Source: Bacteroidales bacterium
GTDB lineage: Bacteria > Bacteroidota > Bacteroidia > Bacteroidales > UBA932
Assembly: GCA_017559545.1 (NCBI GenBank)
Contig: JAFYRK010000114.1
Span: forward strand, 1-48,846
Reading direction: 5' to 3'
Length of the DNA stretch: 48,846 bases
Shown here in pieces: positions 22,308-30,989 of the stretch (position 1 is its first letter; the number at the start of each line of letters is the position of its first letter). A program made the translations under genes and the position numbers. The notes under the pieces were generated by a model. It was given only the letters and a program-made list of their open reading frames with translations. It searched no databases and was not told where the DNA came from.

Positions 22308-23096
22308 ATGCGACATAAAATCAGGCTATCATACGACGGAAGCGCGTTCTGCGGATGGCAAATACAGAACAACGCGGTAACTGTCCAAGGCTCACTTGAG
22401 AGTGCACTTACGACTCTCCTTGGCCAACCGATTTCCGTGACTGGAGCCGGACGCACTGATACTGATGTAAATGCGATAAACTACATCGCACATTTTGACT
22501 CTCCTGACAAAGTCAGCATGAATGCGGAGCAGCTATGCTACAAATTAAATGCCATCCTTCCACACACCATTGCGGTACACGAAGTTTCAATCTGCGAAGA
22601 CGAGTTCCATGCAAGGTTTGACGCAAGGTCGCGAGAGTATTGCTATTTCATCCATTTCAAGAAGGACCCTTTCTGCGAAAAATTCTCATACAGAATGCGT
22701 TACCCGCTTGACATCAAAGCAATGAACGAAGCAGCGGGACTGCTTCTGGGAGAGCACGATTTCAGCTGTTTCGAGAAGGTAGGTGGGAATAATACAACCT
22801 CGATCTGCACCATCACAGAGGCCGGCTGGAGCACATACACCCCAGACCACTGCAAGATGATGGGAGCCGACTGTAATGAGGGCGATTACATAGTATTCCG
22901 CATCAAAGCAAACCGTTTCCTGCGCAATATGGTGAGGGCGATTGTAGGATCATTGATCGAAGTAGGACGAGGCAAGCGCTCTCCTTCATGGATATCCGAT
23001 CTCATAGCAAACGGTAACAGGTCAGATGCCGGCACTTCAGTTCCCGGCAAGGCACTGTTCTTCTGCGGAGCCTCCTACGGAGAAGTAGAGAAATAA
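22308..23096 (+). CDS. truA: tRNA pseudouridine(38-40) synthase TruA
   Basis: 262 residues. Begins MRHKIRLSYDGSAFCGWQIQ, with VQGSLESAL and the catalytic motif GAGRTDTDVNA, in which the Asp after Thr is the nucleophile. Most family members have Gly where this has the second Asp. Later motifs include FHARFDARSREYCYFI, HDFSCFEKVG and RFLRNMVRAIVGSLIEVGRG. It modifies uridines 38-40 in the tRNA anticodon stem. It is divergent from moxR. Confidence 0.97.
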   Translation: MRHKIRLSYDGSAFCGWQIQNNAVTVQGSLESALTTLLGQPISVTGAGRTDTDVNAINYIAHFDSPDKVSMNAEQLCYKLNAILPHTIAVHEVSICEDEFHARFDARSREYCYFIHFKKDPFCEKFSYRMRYPLDIKAMNEAAGLLLGEHDFSCFEKVGGNNTTSICTITEAGWSTYTPDHCKMMGADCNEGDYIVFRIKANRFLRNMVRAIVGSLIEVGRGKRSPSWISDLIANGNRSDAGTSVPGKALFFCGASYGEVEK

Positions 23097-23121
23097 AGTT
23101 GGACTTACACGATTTTTTTGC

Positions 23122-23129
23122 TAATTTTG
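23122..23129 (+). promoter_or_regulatory. -7 box for exbB-exbD-tonB
   Basis: TAATTTTG matches TAnnTTTG in the 115-base gap between truA and exbB. This leaves a leader of about 75 bases holding two direct GCAATTTGC copies (23140-23158) and a GCGCAAATT arm (23172-23180) that pairs with AATTTTGCGC (23124-23133) apart from one extra T. No good -33 box. Confidence 0.45.
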
Positions 23130-23211
23130 CGCGATTTTGCAATTTGCGGCAATTTGCTGCAAAGCGAAATAGCGCAAATTATTTTGACAAACAAAAAGAC
23201 AATTTATAACT

Positions 23212-23913
23212 ATGCTTTTCAATCTTTTACAGGCAGCCGTTGACACTACGGCTCTCAACCAGGCAGCAACGCCTGAAGTTCAGGAAAAGACATTGAGCCT
23301 TATTGACATGGCGACAGCCGGAGGATGGCTCATGATCGTACTCCTGCTCCTTTCGGTAATGGCTATTTATATTTTCGGAAGCAAGTGGTGGATGATCCGC
23401 AAGGCAAGCCAGCTCGACAAGAACTTCATGAAGGACATCCGTGACCTCATCCATGACGGTAAGATCAAGACTGCGACTGACCTCTGCCAGAAGTACGACT
23501 CCCCTATCGCAAGACTCGTCGAGAAAGGTATTGAGAGAATCGGACGTCCTCTTCAGGATATCCAGACAGCAGTGGAGAACATGGGTAACGTAGAGGTTGC
23601 CAGACTTGAGAAGGGTCTCGCAATGCTTGCTACAATCTCAGGCGGCGCACCGATGATCGGATTTCTCGGAACCGTTACCGGTATGATCCAGGCGTTCTTC
23701 AGAATGTCAACCGCTGGCAACAACATCGACATCACCCTCCTTTCCGGAGGTATATATGAGGCTATGGTAACCACAGTAGGCGGTCTCTTCGTAGGTATCA
23801 TCGCTTACTTCGGCTACAACTACCTCTCATCACAGATCTCGAACCTCGTGTTCAAGATGGAAAGCACTACAATCGAGTTCATCGACATGCTCCATGAGCC
23901 TGCCGGCGAATAA
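23212..23913 (+). CDS. exbB: ExbB/TolQ/MotA-type proton channel protein
   Basis: 233 residues. One N-terminal transmembrane helix (GGWLMIVLLLLSVMAIYIFG), a cytoplasmic loop, then the conserved MotA/TolQ/ExbB block with ISGGAPMIGFLGTVTGMIQAF and ISTVGG-like VTTVGGLFVGIIAYFGYNYL. It forms the pentameric channel that uses the proton gradient to drive TonB. It leads a three-gene set with exbD (14 bases on) and tonB (4 bases further), which would energise SusC-type transporters. Confidence 0.95.
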   Translation: MLFNLLQAAVDTTALNQAATPEVQEKTLSLIDMATAGGWLMIVLLLLSVMAIYIFGSKWWMIRKASQLDKNFMKDIRDLIHDGKIKTATDLCQKYDSPIARLVEKGIERIGRPLQDIQTAVENMGNVEVARLEKGLAMLATISGGAPMIGFLGTVTGMIQAFFRMSTAGNNIDITLLSGGIYEAMVTTVGGLFVGIIAYFGYNYLSSQISNLVFKMESTTIEFIDMLHEPAGE

Positions 23914-23927
23914 TCAAGCTAAGGAAA

Positions 23928-24341
23928 ATGGCAATCAAGAGAACAACAAAGGCAGATGCGGGATTTTCGATGTCGTCAATGACCGACATCGTGTTCCTGC
24001 TTCTCATATTCTTCCTTGTGACATCGACCCTTATCAACCCTAACGCATTGAAACTGCTGTTGCCTAAGAGCACTGGCCAGGTTTCTGCAAAGGCAACGGT
24101 AAGCGTGTCAATCAAGCACTGGCAGAATCCAGAGAACTTCACCTACCACATCAACGGCAACGAGAAGCCAATCGACTTCGCAAAGGTTGAAGATGCGCTC
24201 GTTGAACTCCTCCAGCAGGAAGAGGATCCTACTTTTTCCATCTATGCTGACGAGACAGTTCCGATCAAGGAGGTTGTGCAGGTAATGAATATTGCGAAAA
24301 GAAACCACTACAAGGTGATAATGGCGACTTCGCCGGAATAG
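23928..24341 (+). CDS. exbD: ExbD/TolR-type biopolymer transport protein
   Basis: 137 residues. A short cytoplasmic N-terminus, then SSMTDIVFLLLIFFLVTSTL, the single transmembrane helix with the essential proton-carrying Asp in MTDIVF, then a periplasmic domain ending with IKEVVQVMNIAKRNHYKVIMAT, the usual ExbD/TolR fold. It works inside the ExbB ring. It ends 4 bases before tonB. Confidence 0.95.
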   Translation: MAIKRTTKADAGFSMSSMTDIVFLLLIFFLVTSTLINPNALKLLLPKSTGQVSAKATVSVSIKHWQNPENFTYHINGNEKPIDFAKVEDALVELLQQEEDPTFSIYADETVPIKEVVQVMNIAKRNHYKVIMATSPE

Positions 24342-24345
24342 GAAA

Positions 24346-25131
24346 ATGGAAAAGTACAGACAGGAACGTGAAAGACAGGCAAGAAGAGCCAGGGTGTCAG
24401 GAGGCATCCTGACTATCGCCATACACGTAGGACTTGTCGTGTGCTTCTTTGTCACAGGATTCACATATCTGGATCCGCCGCCACCCGAGAAGACTCCTAT
24501 AGTGATAGACTTCAGCGAGCCTGAGATCGAAAAGCCAAAGCAGATATGGAACGGCAGCAGACCTCAGGTAGAGAAACCAGACCCTACTCAGCCTATCAAC
24601 CTCGTCCAGAAATCAGAAGCGCAACTGGAGGGAACAAAAGCGAACGAGGCACCGGAGACAACTGTCGATGATTTCGGAGACGTTGAGACACCTGAGCCAC
24701 CAAGAGAAAAGCCTATTGACAGAAGGGCGCTTTTCCATGCGGCAGACAACAACACCGCCAAGGACACACTTGCTCCGCAGACAGCCCGTGAGGCCAGCGA
24801 CGCTCTCAAGGCCGGACATGCTTCAGGAAACACAACCACAGGAAAGACCGACGGAGAGCCTAACGCACGAGTGGCAGGCAGAAGCGTAAACGGAACACTT
24901 CTAAGACCGTCATACGGAGTTCAGGCAGACGGTAAGGTTGTTGTGAAGATATGGGTAGATCAGTACGGCAATGTAACAAAGGCACAGGCCGGAGTGGAAG
25001 GAACCACAGCAACAGACAAGACATTGTGGCAGGCCGCATACAAGGCTGCCATGGGAGCCCACTTCAACATGGATGCATCGGCACCTGCTTTGCAAGAGGG
25101 CACCATCACATACATATTCAGGATGAAATAG
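24346..25131 (+). CDS. tonB: TonB-like energy transducer
   Basis: 261 residues. A basic cytoplasmic N-terminus (MEKYRQERERQARRARVSGG), one transmembrane anchor (ILTIAIHVGLVVCFFVTGF), a Pro/Glu/Lys-rich spacer (PPPPEKTPIVIDFSEPEIEKPKQ and onward), and a C-terminal TonB-type domain (SYGVQADGKVVVKIWVDQYGNVTKAQAG ending ITYIFRMK). It would span the periplasm and touch TonB boxes. The C-terminal domain is short, and the last strand fits the TonB/TolA fold better than a full E. coli TonB. Confidence 0.88.
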   Translation: MEKYRQERERQARRARVSGGILTIAIHVGLVVCFFVTGFTYLDPPPPEKTPIVIDFSEPEIEKPKQIWNGSRPQVEKPDPTQPINLVQKSEAQLEGTKANEAPETTVDDFGDVETPEPPREKPIDRRALFHAADNNTAKDTLAPQTAREASDALKAGHASGNTTTGKTDGEPNARVAGRSVNGTLLRPSYGVQADGKVVVKIWVDQYGNVTKAQAGVEGTTATDKTLWQAAYKAAMGAHFNMDASAPALQEGTITYIFRMK

Positions 25132-25132
25132 T

Positions 25133-25169
25133 CCGGCATGACCGGTAAAACATAACTGGGGCGACCCAG
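25133..25169 (+). other. Two small hairpins between tonB and the pseudouridine synthase gene
   Basis: CCGG-CATGA-CCGG (25133-25145) and CTGGG-GCGA-CCCAG (25156-25169, with a GNRA tetraloop) lie in the 86-base gap. There is no T tract, so read-through is likely. A role in mRNA processing is possible but not shown. Confidence 0.35.
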
Positions 25170-25217
25170 AGGGATTACAGTAATGGCGTGAGCCATGATA
25201 TTTATTAACAAATCTAA

Positions 25218-26549
25218 ATGCCGAGAGGCGAATTAAAAATGGAAGACAACAGAAGAGGCGGCAATGGCCGCAGAGATGGCCGTAGAGATTACGGCTCAAG
25301 AAGAGATTCAGACAGAAGACCGTCATCAGACCGTCCTAGAAGATCATTTGGCGGAGGATCATCAGACCGTCCAAGAAGATCATTCGGCGAGAGTGACGAG
25401 AGAAGAAGCTACGGCAGCGACCGCCCAAGGAGAACTTACAGTGAAGGTGGCGACAGGCCACAGAGAAGAACCTACGGTGAAGGCGGAGACCGTCCACAGA
25501 GAAGAACTTTTGGAGAAGGCGGCGACAGACCTAGAAGACCACGTATCAGCGGTGACAGACCGGCAGGAACAGACCGTCCAAGAAGAAGCTACGGCGAGGG
25601 TTCAGAAAGAAGGACATACGGCGGAGACCGTCCACAGAGAAGAACATATGGTGACCGTCCTGAAAGAAGAGGATACGGAGACCGCACTCAGCAGAGAAGA
25701 CCTGCAGGAAGAAAGGACTTCAGCCACTTCCGCAGCGAGGAGGAGAGCGGAATCAGCAAGATGATCAGCAGAAGACCTCAGCTTGACGCTGACTTCAATT
25801 CTGATAACGATATGGTAATGGCTCCGATCAAGGAGGTTGTACGACTCAACAAGTTCATCGCAAACTCAGGCGTATGCTCGAGAAGAGAGGCCGACAACTT
25901 CATCCTTGCAGGTGTGGTTACAGTAAACGGTGAGGTTGTTACCGAGCTCGGAACAAAGGTTAACATCGTAACTGACGACATCAGATTCAACGGTGAGAGA
26001 CTCAAGGGAGAAAGCAAAGTATATATCGTGATGAACAAGCCTAAGGGATATGTGACTACAGCAAGCGATCCTCACGCAGACAAGACAGTGATGGACCTCC
26101 TCAAGGGCTGCCCTACAAGAGTATTCCCTGTAGGTCGTCTTGACAAGAACACTACAGGGGTCCTCATGTTCACAAATGACGGCGAGATTGCTGAGAAGCT
26201 CACACACCCTTCATACGACAAGAAGAAGATCTACCAGGTATCGCTTGACAGCAAGCTCAGAGGCGAGGACTACGACAAGATCCTCAGTGGAATCGAACTT
26301 TCTGACGGAATGATTGCTGCTGACGAACTTGAGTACATCGAGGAGGACGACCACCGCAAGCTCGGCATCGAAATCCACTCAGGTAAGAACCGTATCGTGA
26401 GAAGAATATTTGAGTCTCTCGGCTACGAGGTCAAGGCACTTGACCGAGTTTATTTCGCAGGACTCACAAAGAAGGGTCTCAAGAGAGGCGAGTGGAGATT
26501 CCTCTCAGAGGGTGAGATCAACCTTCTCAGAATGGGAGCATACCTTTAA
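25218..26549 (+). CDS. RsuA/RluB-family rRNA pseudouridine synthase with Arg/Gly-rich N-terminal extension
   Basis: 443 residues; an alternative start is the in-frame ATG at 25239. Residues about 10-175 are low-complexity repeats of the type DRPRRSFGE and DRPQRRTYGEGG. From about 198 an S4 RNA-binding domain begins (VRLNKFIANSGVCSRREADNFI), and then the catalytic core with VGRLDKNTTGVLMFTNDG, whose Asp is the nucleophile, and HSGKNRIVRRIFESLGYEV. The core makes pseudouridine in 23S rRNA (RluB-like). The RG-rich tail resembles RNA-binding tails known in Bacteroidota synthases and helicases. It lies between tonB and era in one direction. Confidence 0.93.
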   Translation: MPRGELKMEDNRRGGNGRRDGRRDYGSRRDSDRRPSSDRPRRSFGGGSSDRPRRSFGESDERRSYGSDRPRRTYSEGGDRPQRRTYGEGGDRPQRRTFGEGGDRPRRPRISGDRPAGTDRPRRSYGEGSERRTYGGDRPQRRTYGDRPERRGYGDRTQQRRPAGRKDFSHFRSEEESGISKMISRRPQLDADFNSDNDMVMAPIKEVVRLNKFIANSGVCSRREADNFILAGVVTVNGEVVTELGTKVNIVTDDIRFNGERLKGESKVYIVMNKPKGYVTTASDPHADKTVMDLLKGCPTRVFPVGRLDKNTTGVLMFTNDGEIAEKLTHPSYDKKKIYQVSLDSKLRGEDYDKILSGIELSDGMIAADELEYIEEDDHRKLGIEIHSGKNRIVRRIFESLGYEVKALDRVYFAGLTKKGLKRGEWRFLSEGEINLLRMGAYL

Positions 26550-26576
26550 TAAGAAGATTGTTTGACTACGCTCAGA

Positions 26577-27476
26577 ATGACAAACGAAACAAACAAGAGA
26601 CATCGCGCTGGATTTGTCAACATCATCGGTAATCCGAATGTTGGCAAATCTACGCTTATGAATGCCCTCGTAGGCGAGAAACTATCGATCGTGACAGCGA
26701 AGGCTCAGACCACCAGACACAGGATTATGGGTATCGTGAACGGTGACGACTATCAGATCGTTTACTCAGACACTCCTGGTATCCTCAAGCCTAACTACCG
26801 ACTCCAGCAGAGCATGATGAACTTCGTAGAGACGGCTATCGGCGACGCTGACATCATCCTCTACGTGACTGACACCATTGAGAAAGGTGACAAGAACGAG
26901 GAGTGGATATCTAAGCTTAAGAATATCCAGTGTCCTATCATCCTTGTGATCAACAAGATAGATATCAGCAGCCAGGAGCAGGTGCTTGAGCTGATGGGAT
27001 GGTGGAAGGAGCAGCTTCCGAACGCGATCATATTCCCGGCTTCAGCACAGGAGAAGTTCAACCTTGACAACATCTTTGACACTATCGTGGCAAACCTTCC
27101 ATACGCACCAGCTTGGTACGACAAGGATGTATTCACAGACAAGAACCTCAGATTCTTCGCTTCTGAAATCGTGCGTGAGAAGATCTTCCTCAACTACAAG
27201 GAGGAGATTCCATACAGCTGCGAGGTTGTCGTGGAGGAATTCAAGGAAGGAGCTGAAAGATATGACATCAGCGCGGTAATCTATGTGATGCGCGATACCC
27301 AGAAGGGCATCATCATTGGAAAAGGCGGACAGTCACTCAAGAAGGTAGGAACCCAGGCACGTATCGACATGGAGGATTTCTTCCAAAAAAAAGTCTTTCT
27401 AAGACTTTTTGTAAAGGTAGACCCTGATTGGAGAGAGAGCAAGAAGGAGCTCCGCAAATTCGGATACGAATATTAA
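26577..27476 (+). CDS. era: GTPase Era
   Basis: 299 residues from the ATG at 26577; an upstream TTG in frame is rejected. G1 GNPNVGKST, G2 TTRHRIMG, G3 DTPG, G4 NKID and G5 SAQ are all present. A C-terminal KH domain carries VIYVMRDTQKGIIIGKGGQSLKKVG. Era binds 16S rRNA during 30S assembly. The start codon lies inside GACTACGCTCAGAATGACA, a sequence that resembles one arm of a short intergenic repeat I recognise from Bacteroidota genomes, so the present start may derive from a repeat. Confidence 0.97.
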   Translation: MTNETNKRHRAGFVNIIGNPNVGKSTLMNALVGEKLSIVTAKAQTTRHRIMGIVNGDDYQIVYSDTPGILKPNYRLQQSMMNFVETAIGDADIILYVTDTIEKGDKNEEWISKLKNIQCPIILVINKIDISSQEQVLELMGWWKEQLPNAIIFPASAQEKFNLDNIFDTIVANLPYAPAWYDKDVFTDKNLRFFASEIVREKIFLNYKEEIPYSCEVVVEEFKEGAERYDISAVIYVMRDTQKGIIIGKGGQSLKKVGTQARIDMEDFFQKKVFLRLFVKVDPDWRESKKELRKFGYEY

Positions 27477-27515
27477 GATACGGCCCAGCCGTAAACAATA
27501 AACAACATAACCAGT

Positions 27516-30233
27516 ATGAGCAACAACGACATGGATCTCCCTATCGAAGACAACGATCTTCCAGCTGAGGAGATTAACGAGCAGGAGGACGAGGCGATAG
27601 TAGAGCTGGAACCGGGCAAATTCGACAAGCTGCTCGGCGAGCACAGCCGTAAGTTCAAGCTTTCAGGCATGTTCAAGGAGTGGTTCCTTGACTATTCATC
27701 ATATGTTATCCTGTACAGAGCCGTGCCGCATATCGTGGACGGTATGAAGCCGGTACAGCGACGAGTGCTTCACGCAATGTGGCGAATCGACGACGGACGT
27801 TACACCAAGGTGGCGAACATCGTCGGACAGGCCATGCAGTACCACCCGCACGGTGACCAGTCAATCCTGGGTGCTCTCGTGCAGATGGGACAGAAGAACT
27901 ACTTGATCGACTGCCAGGGAAACTGGGGTAACATCCTTACCGGTGACTCTAATGCTGCGCCCCGTTACATTGAGGCGCGCCTGACTAAGTTCGCCAAGGA
28001 GGTGGTATTCAACCCTAAGACAACAAATTGGATGACCTCTTACGACGGTCGTAACCAGGAGCCTGTTGAGCTTCCGATCAAGTTCCCTCTTCTGCTTGCG
28101 CAGGGTGCAGAGGGTATTGCTGTAGGATTGGCTTCAAAGATTCTCCCACACAACTTCAATGAAATCATTGATGCTGCAGTCGCTCATCTGCAGGGCAAGA
28201 GCTTTGAGCTTTACCCGGACTTCCCTACCGGAGGTTTCGCAGACTGCTCAAAGTACATGAAGGGCCAGCGCGGAGGAGTTGTAAAGGTACGCGCCAAGAT
28301 AGAGAAGATAGACAAGAATACCCTGTCTATCAACGAGATACCTTTTGGCAAGACTACCCATATCATCATTGATTCTATCCTCAAGGCTAAAGAGAAGGGC
28401 AAGATAAAGATCAAGAAGATCGATGACCTTACAACTGATACGGCAAAGATTGTGATCCACCTTCCTAACGATGTTTCTCCAGACAAGACAATCGACGCAC
28501 TTTATGCGTTTACAGACTGCGAGGTTTCAATCTCGCCAAACGCCTGCGTGATTGTAGACCACAAACCTCAGTTCCTTTCTGTTGACGAGATTCTCAGATA
28601 CAGTACCGATCATACCAAGAGCCTGCTCGGACAGGAATTGCAGATCAGACTCGACGAACTGGAAAACGACTGGCACTACAGCTCTCTTGAGAAGATCTTC
28701 TTTGAAAACAAGGTCTATAAGATACTTGAGGGTGATGCCAAGACATGGGAAGATCAGCTTAACGAGGTGTTTGCTAGAATGCTTGAGTTCCAGGGAATGC
28801 TCAAGAGGGAGATTACCATGGAGGACATCCACAAGCTCGTGGAGAAGCCTGTAAGGAAGATTTCCAAGTTCGATACCAAGGCTGTTGATGAGAAGCTTAA
28901 GGGCATCGAGGATGAGATGGAAGAGGTCAAGAACCACCTGGATCACCTTACCGAGTTCACTATCAACTACTTCAAGAACCTCAAGAAGAAATACGGCAAG
29001 GCATATCCAAGACTTACTGAGCTGACCGGCTTTGAGTCGATCGCCGTGACTAAGGTTGTGAGCAACAATGCGAAGCTTTACGCCAACCTTGAGGAAGGCT
29101 TTGTTGGTATCGCACTCAAGAAAGAGGACAATGCTGAGTTCATCTGCGAGTGTTCTGACCTTTCTGAGATCATTGTGATCCATAAGGATGGTAAGTACAG
29201 GGTAACCAAGGTCAGCGAGAAGGCATTCTTCGGAAAGGATATCCTCTATGTGGGCATCTTTGACAGAAACGACCAGAGAACAATCTATAACGTAATCTAT
29301 CGCGACGGAAAGACTTCCGTAAGCTATGCGAAGAGATTCGCGATCACAAGTGTTACCCGTGATAAGGAATATGACATTACAACCGGTACCCCTGGATCGC
29401 AGATACTCTGGTTCACTGTAAACCACAATGGTGAGGCCGAGACCGTTAAGATCTACTATAGACAGCGCGCTAAACTGAAGAAGCTGATTGATGAGTATGA
29501 TTTCTCACAGCTCCTCATCAAGGGACGTGCTTCGCGCGGTAACCTTGTTTCCAAGAATGCTATCCAGAAGATTCTGTTGAAGTCAAAGGGTATATCTACA
29601 ATCGGTGGCAAGGATATCTGGTTCGATGAGGATATCCAGAGACTCAATGAGGACGGACGCGGACTCCACCTTGGTCAGTTCAATACAGGAGACCATATCC
29701 TGGTGATCTGCAAGGATGGTACATATTATACTACTTCGTTTGACCTCAGCAACAGATACCAGGGCGACATCCTTAAGATTGAGAAGCTTGACATTGGAAA
29801 GACTTATACCGCATTGTATTATGACAAGGCAGTTACGTCATTCTATGTAAAGAGATTCTCATTCGATGTCAGCGATAATACTTCTGTGAGCTTCATCTCA
29901 GAGGCAAAGGGCTCATTCCTTGTTGAGGTGAGCGATGACAAACATCCTCAGTTTGAGATTACTTTCGGAGGAAAGCATGCTCATAGAGAGGCAGAGGTAG
30001 TTGATGCCGAGGAGTTCATAGGAAAGAAGGGCGTGCTGGCTAAGGGTAAGAGAGTCAGCGCCATGGATGTAAAGTCGGTTAAATTTGTCGAGCCGCTGCA
30101 CAAGCCTGAGGACGATGTGGTGCCACAGGAGAGTGAGGCGGTGAATCAGGCCGGTGAGATCGACAACACAGGTGTCGAGGACGAACCAATCGATCTTGAT
30201 ATTCCTGATGATCCACAACTATCACTGTTTTAA
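27516..30233 (+). CDS. parC: DNA topoisomerase IV subunit A (ParC-type)
   Basis: 905 residues. An acidic N-terminal leader (about 45 residues) precedes the breakage-reunion core: LYRAVPHIVDGMKPVQRRVLHAM, YHPHGDQSILGALV, and the catalytic Tyr in SNAAPRYIEARLTKFA. A coiled-coil region (about 440-490) follows, and then a C-terminal beta-pinwheel (about 505-820). The active site and overall form match the Bacteroidota ParC line rather than GyrA; I see no GyrA box. It decatenates chromosomes with ParE, which is not in this window. Confidence 0.92.
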   Translation: MSNNDMDLPIEDNDLPAEEINEQEDEAIVELEPGKFDKLLGEHSRKFKLSGMFKEWFLDYSSYVILYRAVPHIVDGMKPVQRRVLHAMWRIDDGRYTKVANIVGQAMQYHPHGDQSILGALVQMGQKNYLIDCQGNWGNILTGDSNAAPRYIEARLTKFAKEVVFNPKTTNWMTSYDGRNQEPVELPIKFPLLLAQGAEGIAVGLASKILPHNFNEIIDAAVAHLQGKSFELYPDFPTGGFADCSKYMKGQRGGVVKVRAKIEKIDKNTLSINEIPFGKTTHIIIDSILKAKEKGKIKIKKIDDLTTDTAKIVIHLPNDVSPDKTIDALYAFTDCEVSISPNACVIVDHKPQFLSVDEILRYSTDHTKSLLGQELQIRLDELENDWHYSSLEKIFFENKVYKILEGDAKTWEDQLNEVFARMLEFQGMLKREITMEDIHKLVEKPVRKISKFDTKAVDEKLKGIEDEMEEVKNHLDHLTEFTINYFKNLKKKYGKAYPRLTELTGFESIAVTKVVSNNAKLYANLEEGFVGIALKKEDNAEFICECSDLSEIIVIHKDGKYRVTKVSEKAFFGKDILYVGIFDRNDQRTIYNVIYRDGKTSVSYAKRFAITSVTRDKEYDITTGTPGSQILWFTVNHNGEAETVKIYYRQRAKLKKLIDEYDFSQLLIKGRASRGNLVSKNAIQKILLKSKGISTIGGKDIWFDEDIQRLNEDGRGLHLGQFNTGDHILVICKDGTYYTTSFDLSNRYQGDILKIEKLDIGKTYTALYYDKAVTSFYVKRFSFDVSDNTSVSFISEAKGSFLVEVSDDKHPQFEITFGGKHAHREAEVVDAEEFIGKKGVLAKGKRVSAMDVKSVKFVEPLHKPEDDVVPQESEAVNQAGEIDNTGVEDEPIDLDIPDDPQLSLF

Positions 30234-30245
30234 CATTTAACCAAA

Positions 30246-30989
30246 ATGATAATATCATTGACAGGATTCATGGGATGCGGCAAGAGCAGCGTCGGGAGGG
30301 AACTCTCGCAGCTGCTCTGCTGCCCTTTTATGGACATGGATCAGGTCATTGAAGAGCGTGCCGGACGCACGATCCCTGAAATCTTCTCACAGGACGGCGA
30401 AGCGGCATTCCGCCAGATGGAACTTGAAGCCTTGAAACATGTGGTTTTAACATTGGAGCCAAGGCAGTATGCTCCATTGGCCCCCTCCCACTTCGTGGGC
30501 CTCTCCCCCTACGCGGGGGTGCGAAAATGCCAATTCCGCACACATGCCTCGTCTCCTGAAAATATGCATAAAAATAGCATTGGCAAACTTCTTCACGTCA
30601 TTGCGAGAAGCGAAGCGACGTGGCAATCTGTTGATATGGTGTTAGCGCTGGGAGGTGGGGCTGTGATGACGGCGGAGTGTGCGGAGATTGTGCATTCTGA
30701 TACTATATGTATATATCTGAAGGCGTCCGTGGATACTTTGATGGAGCATCTTTCCGGCCAGACCGACAATCGCCCGCTATTATCGCAAAAACACTCACTA
30801 AATGAGATCTCCACACGTCATTGCGAGGAGTCCGAAGGACGACGTGGCAATCTTGAACTTGAAACGCGCATAAAAGAGTTAATGGCCCTCCGTTCGGGCA
30901 CATATGAAAATACCGCCCATATCATTATTGATATAGACGGCAAATCAATTGAGGCAATCGCCTCTGAAATTATTTCCAGATTAGGTTAG
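30246..30989 (+). CDS. aroK: Shikimate kinase with in-frame palindromic insertions
   Basis: 247 residues, against about 165-175 usual. Intact kinase motifs: Walker A GFMGCGKSS, substrate site DMDQVIEERAGRTIPEIF, LALGGGAV, and the LID Arg in DNRPLL. Two stretches do not belong: residues about 67-128, rich in Pro/His and ending HVIARSEATWQS, and about 180-205, with RHCEESEGRRG. Removing both restores normal length. They fall in a loop before the LGGG strand and just after the LID, and the frame is kept. The enzyme phosphorylates shikimate in the aromatic amino-acid pathway. It may still be active. Its stop overlaps the recJ stop. Confidence 0.93.
   Translation: MIISLTGFMGCGKSSVGRELSQLLCCPFMDMDQVIEERAGRTIPEIFSQDGEAAFRQMELEALKHVVLTLEPRQYAPLAPSHFVGLSPYAGVRKCQFRTHASSPENMHKNSIGKLLHVIARSEATWQSVDMVLALGGGAVMTAECAEIVHSDTICIYLKASVDTLMEHLSGQTDNRPLLSQKHSLNEISTRHCEESEGRRGNLELETRIKELMALRSGTYENTAHIIIDIDGKSIEAIASEIISRLG
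30451..30535 (+). repeat. Hairpin-rich palindromic element inside aroK (element A)
   Basis: Contains CCCAC-TTC-GTGGG (30487-30499) and CCCCC-TACGC-GGGGG (30505-30519), framed by ATTGG (30476-30480) and CCAAT (30530-30534). Translated in frame as a Pro-rich segment. Confidence 0.75.
30594..30629 (+). repeat. Palindromic element inside aroK (element B)
   Basis: CACGTCATTGCGAG at the left and GACGTGGCAATCT at the right surround a short GC-GAA-GC core. It shares both arms with element C, 220 bases away. Read in frame as HVIARSEATWQS. Confidence 0.85.
30814..30853 (+). repeat. Palindromic element inside aroK (element C)
   Basis: Same arms as element B (CACGTCATTGCGAG and GACGTGGCAATCT), but the core is GTCC-GAA-GGAC, a different but still pairing stem. 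It is read in another frame than B (RHCEESEGRRGN), showing the gene accepted the DNA element rather than a conserved peptide. Confidence 0.85.

Noticed and set aside
28527-29426. A 299-codon minus-strand frame inside parC
   Set aside because: It lies opposite strongly conserved topoisomerase sequence and has no recognisable domain or regulatory signal.
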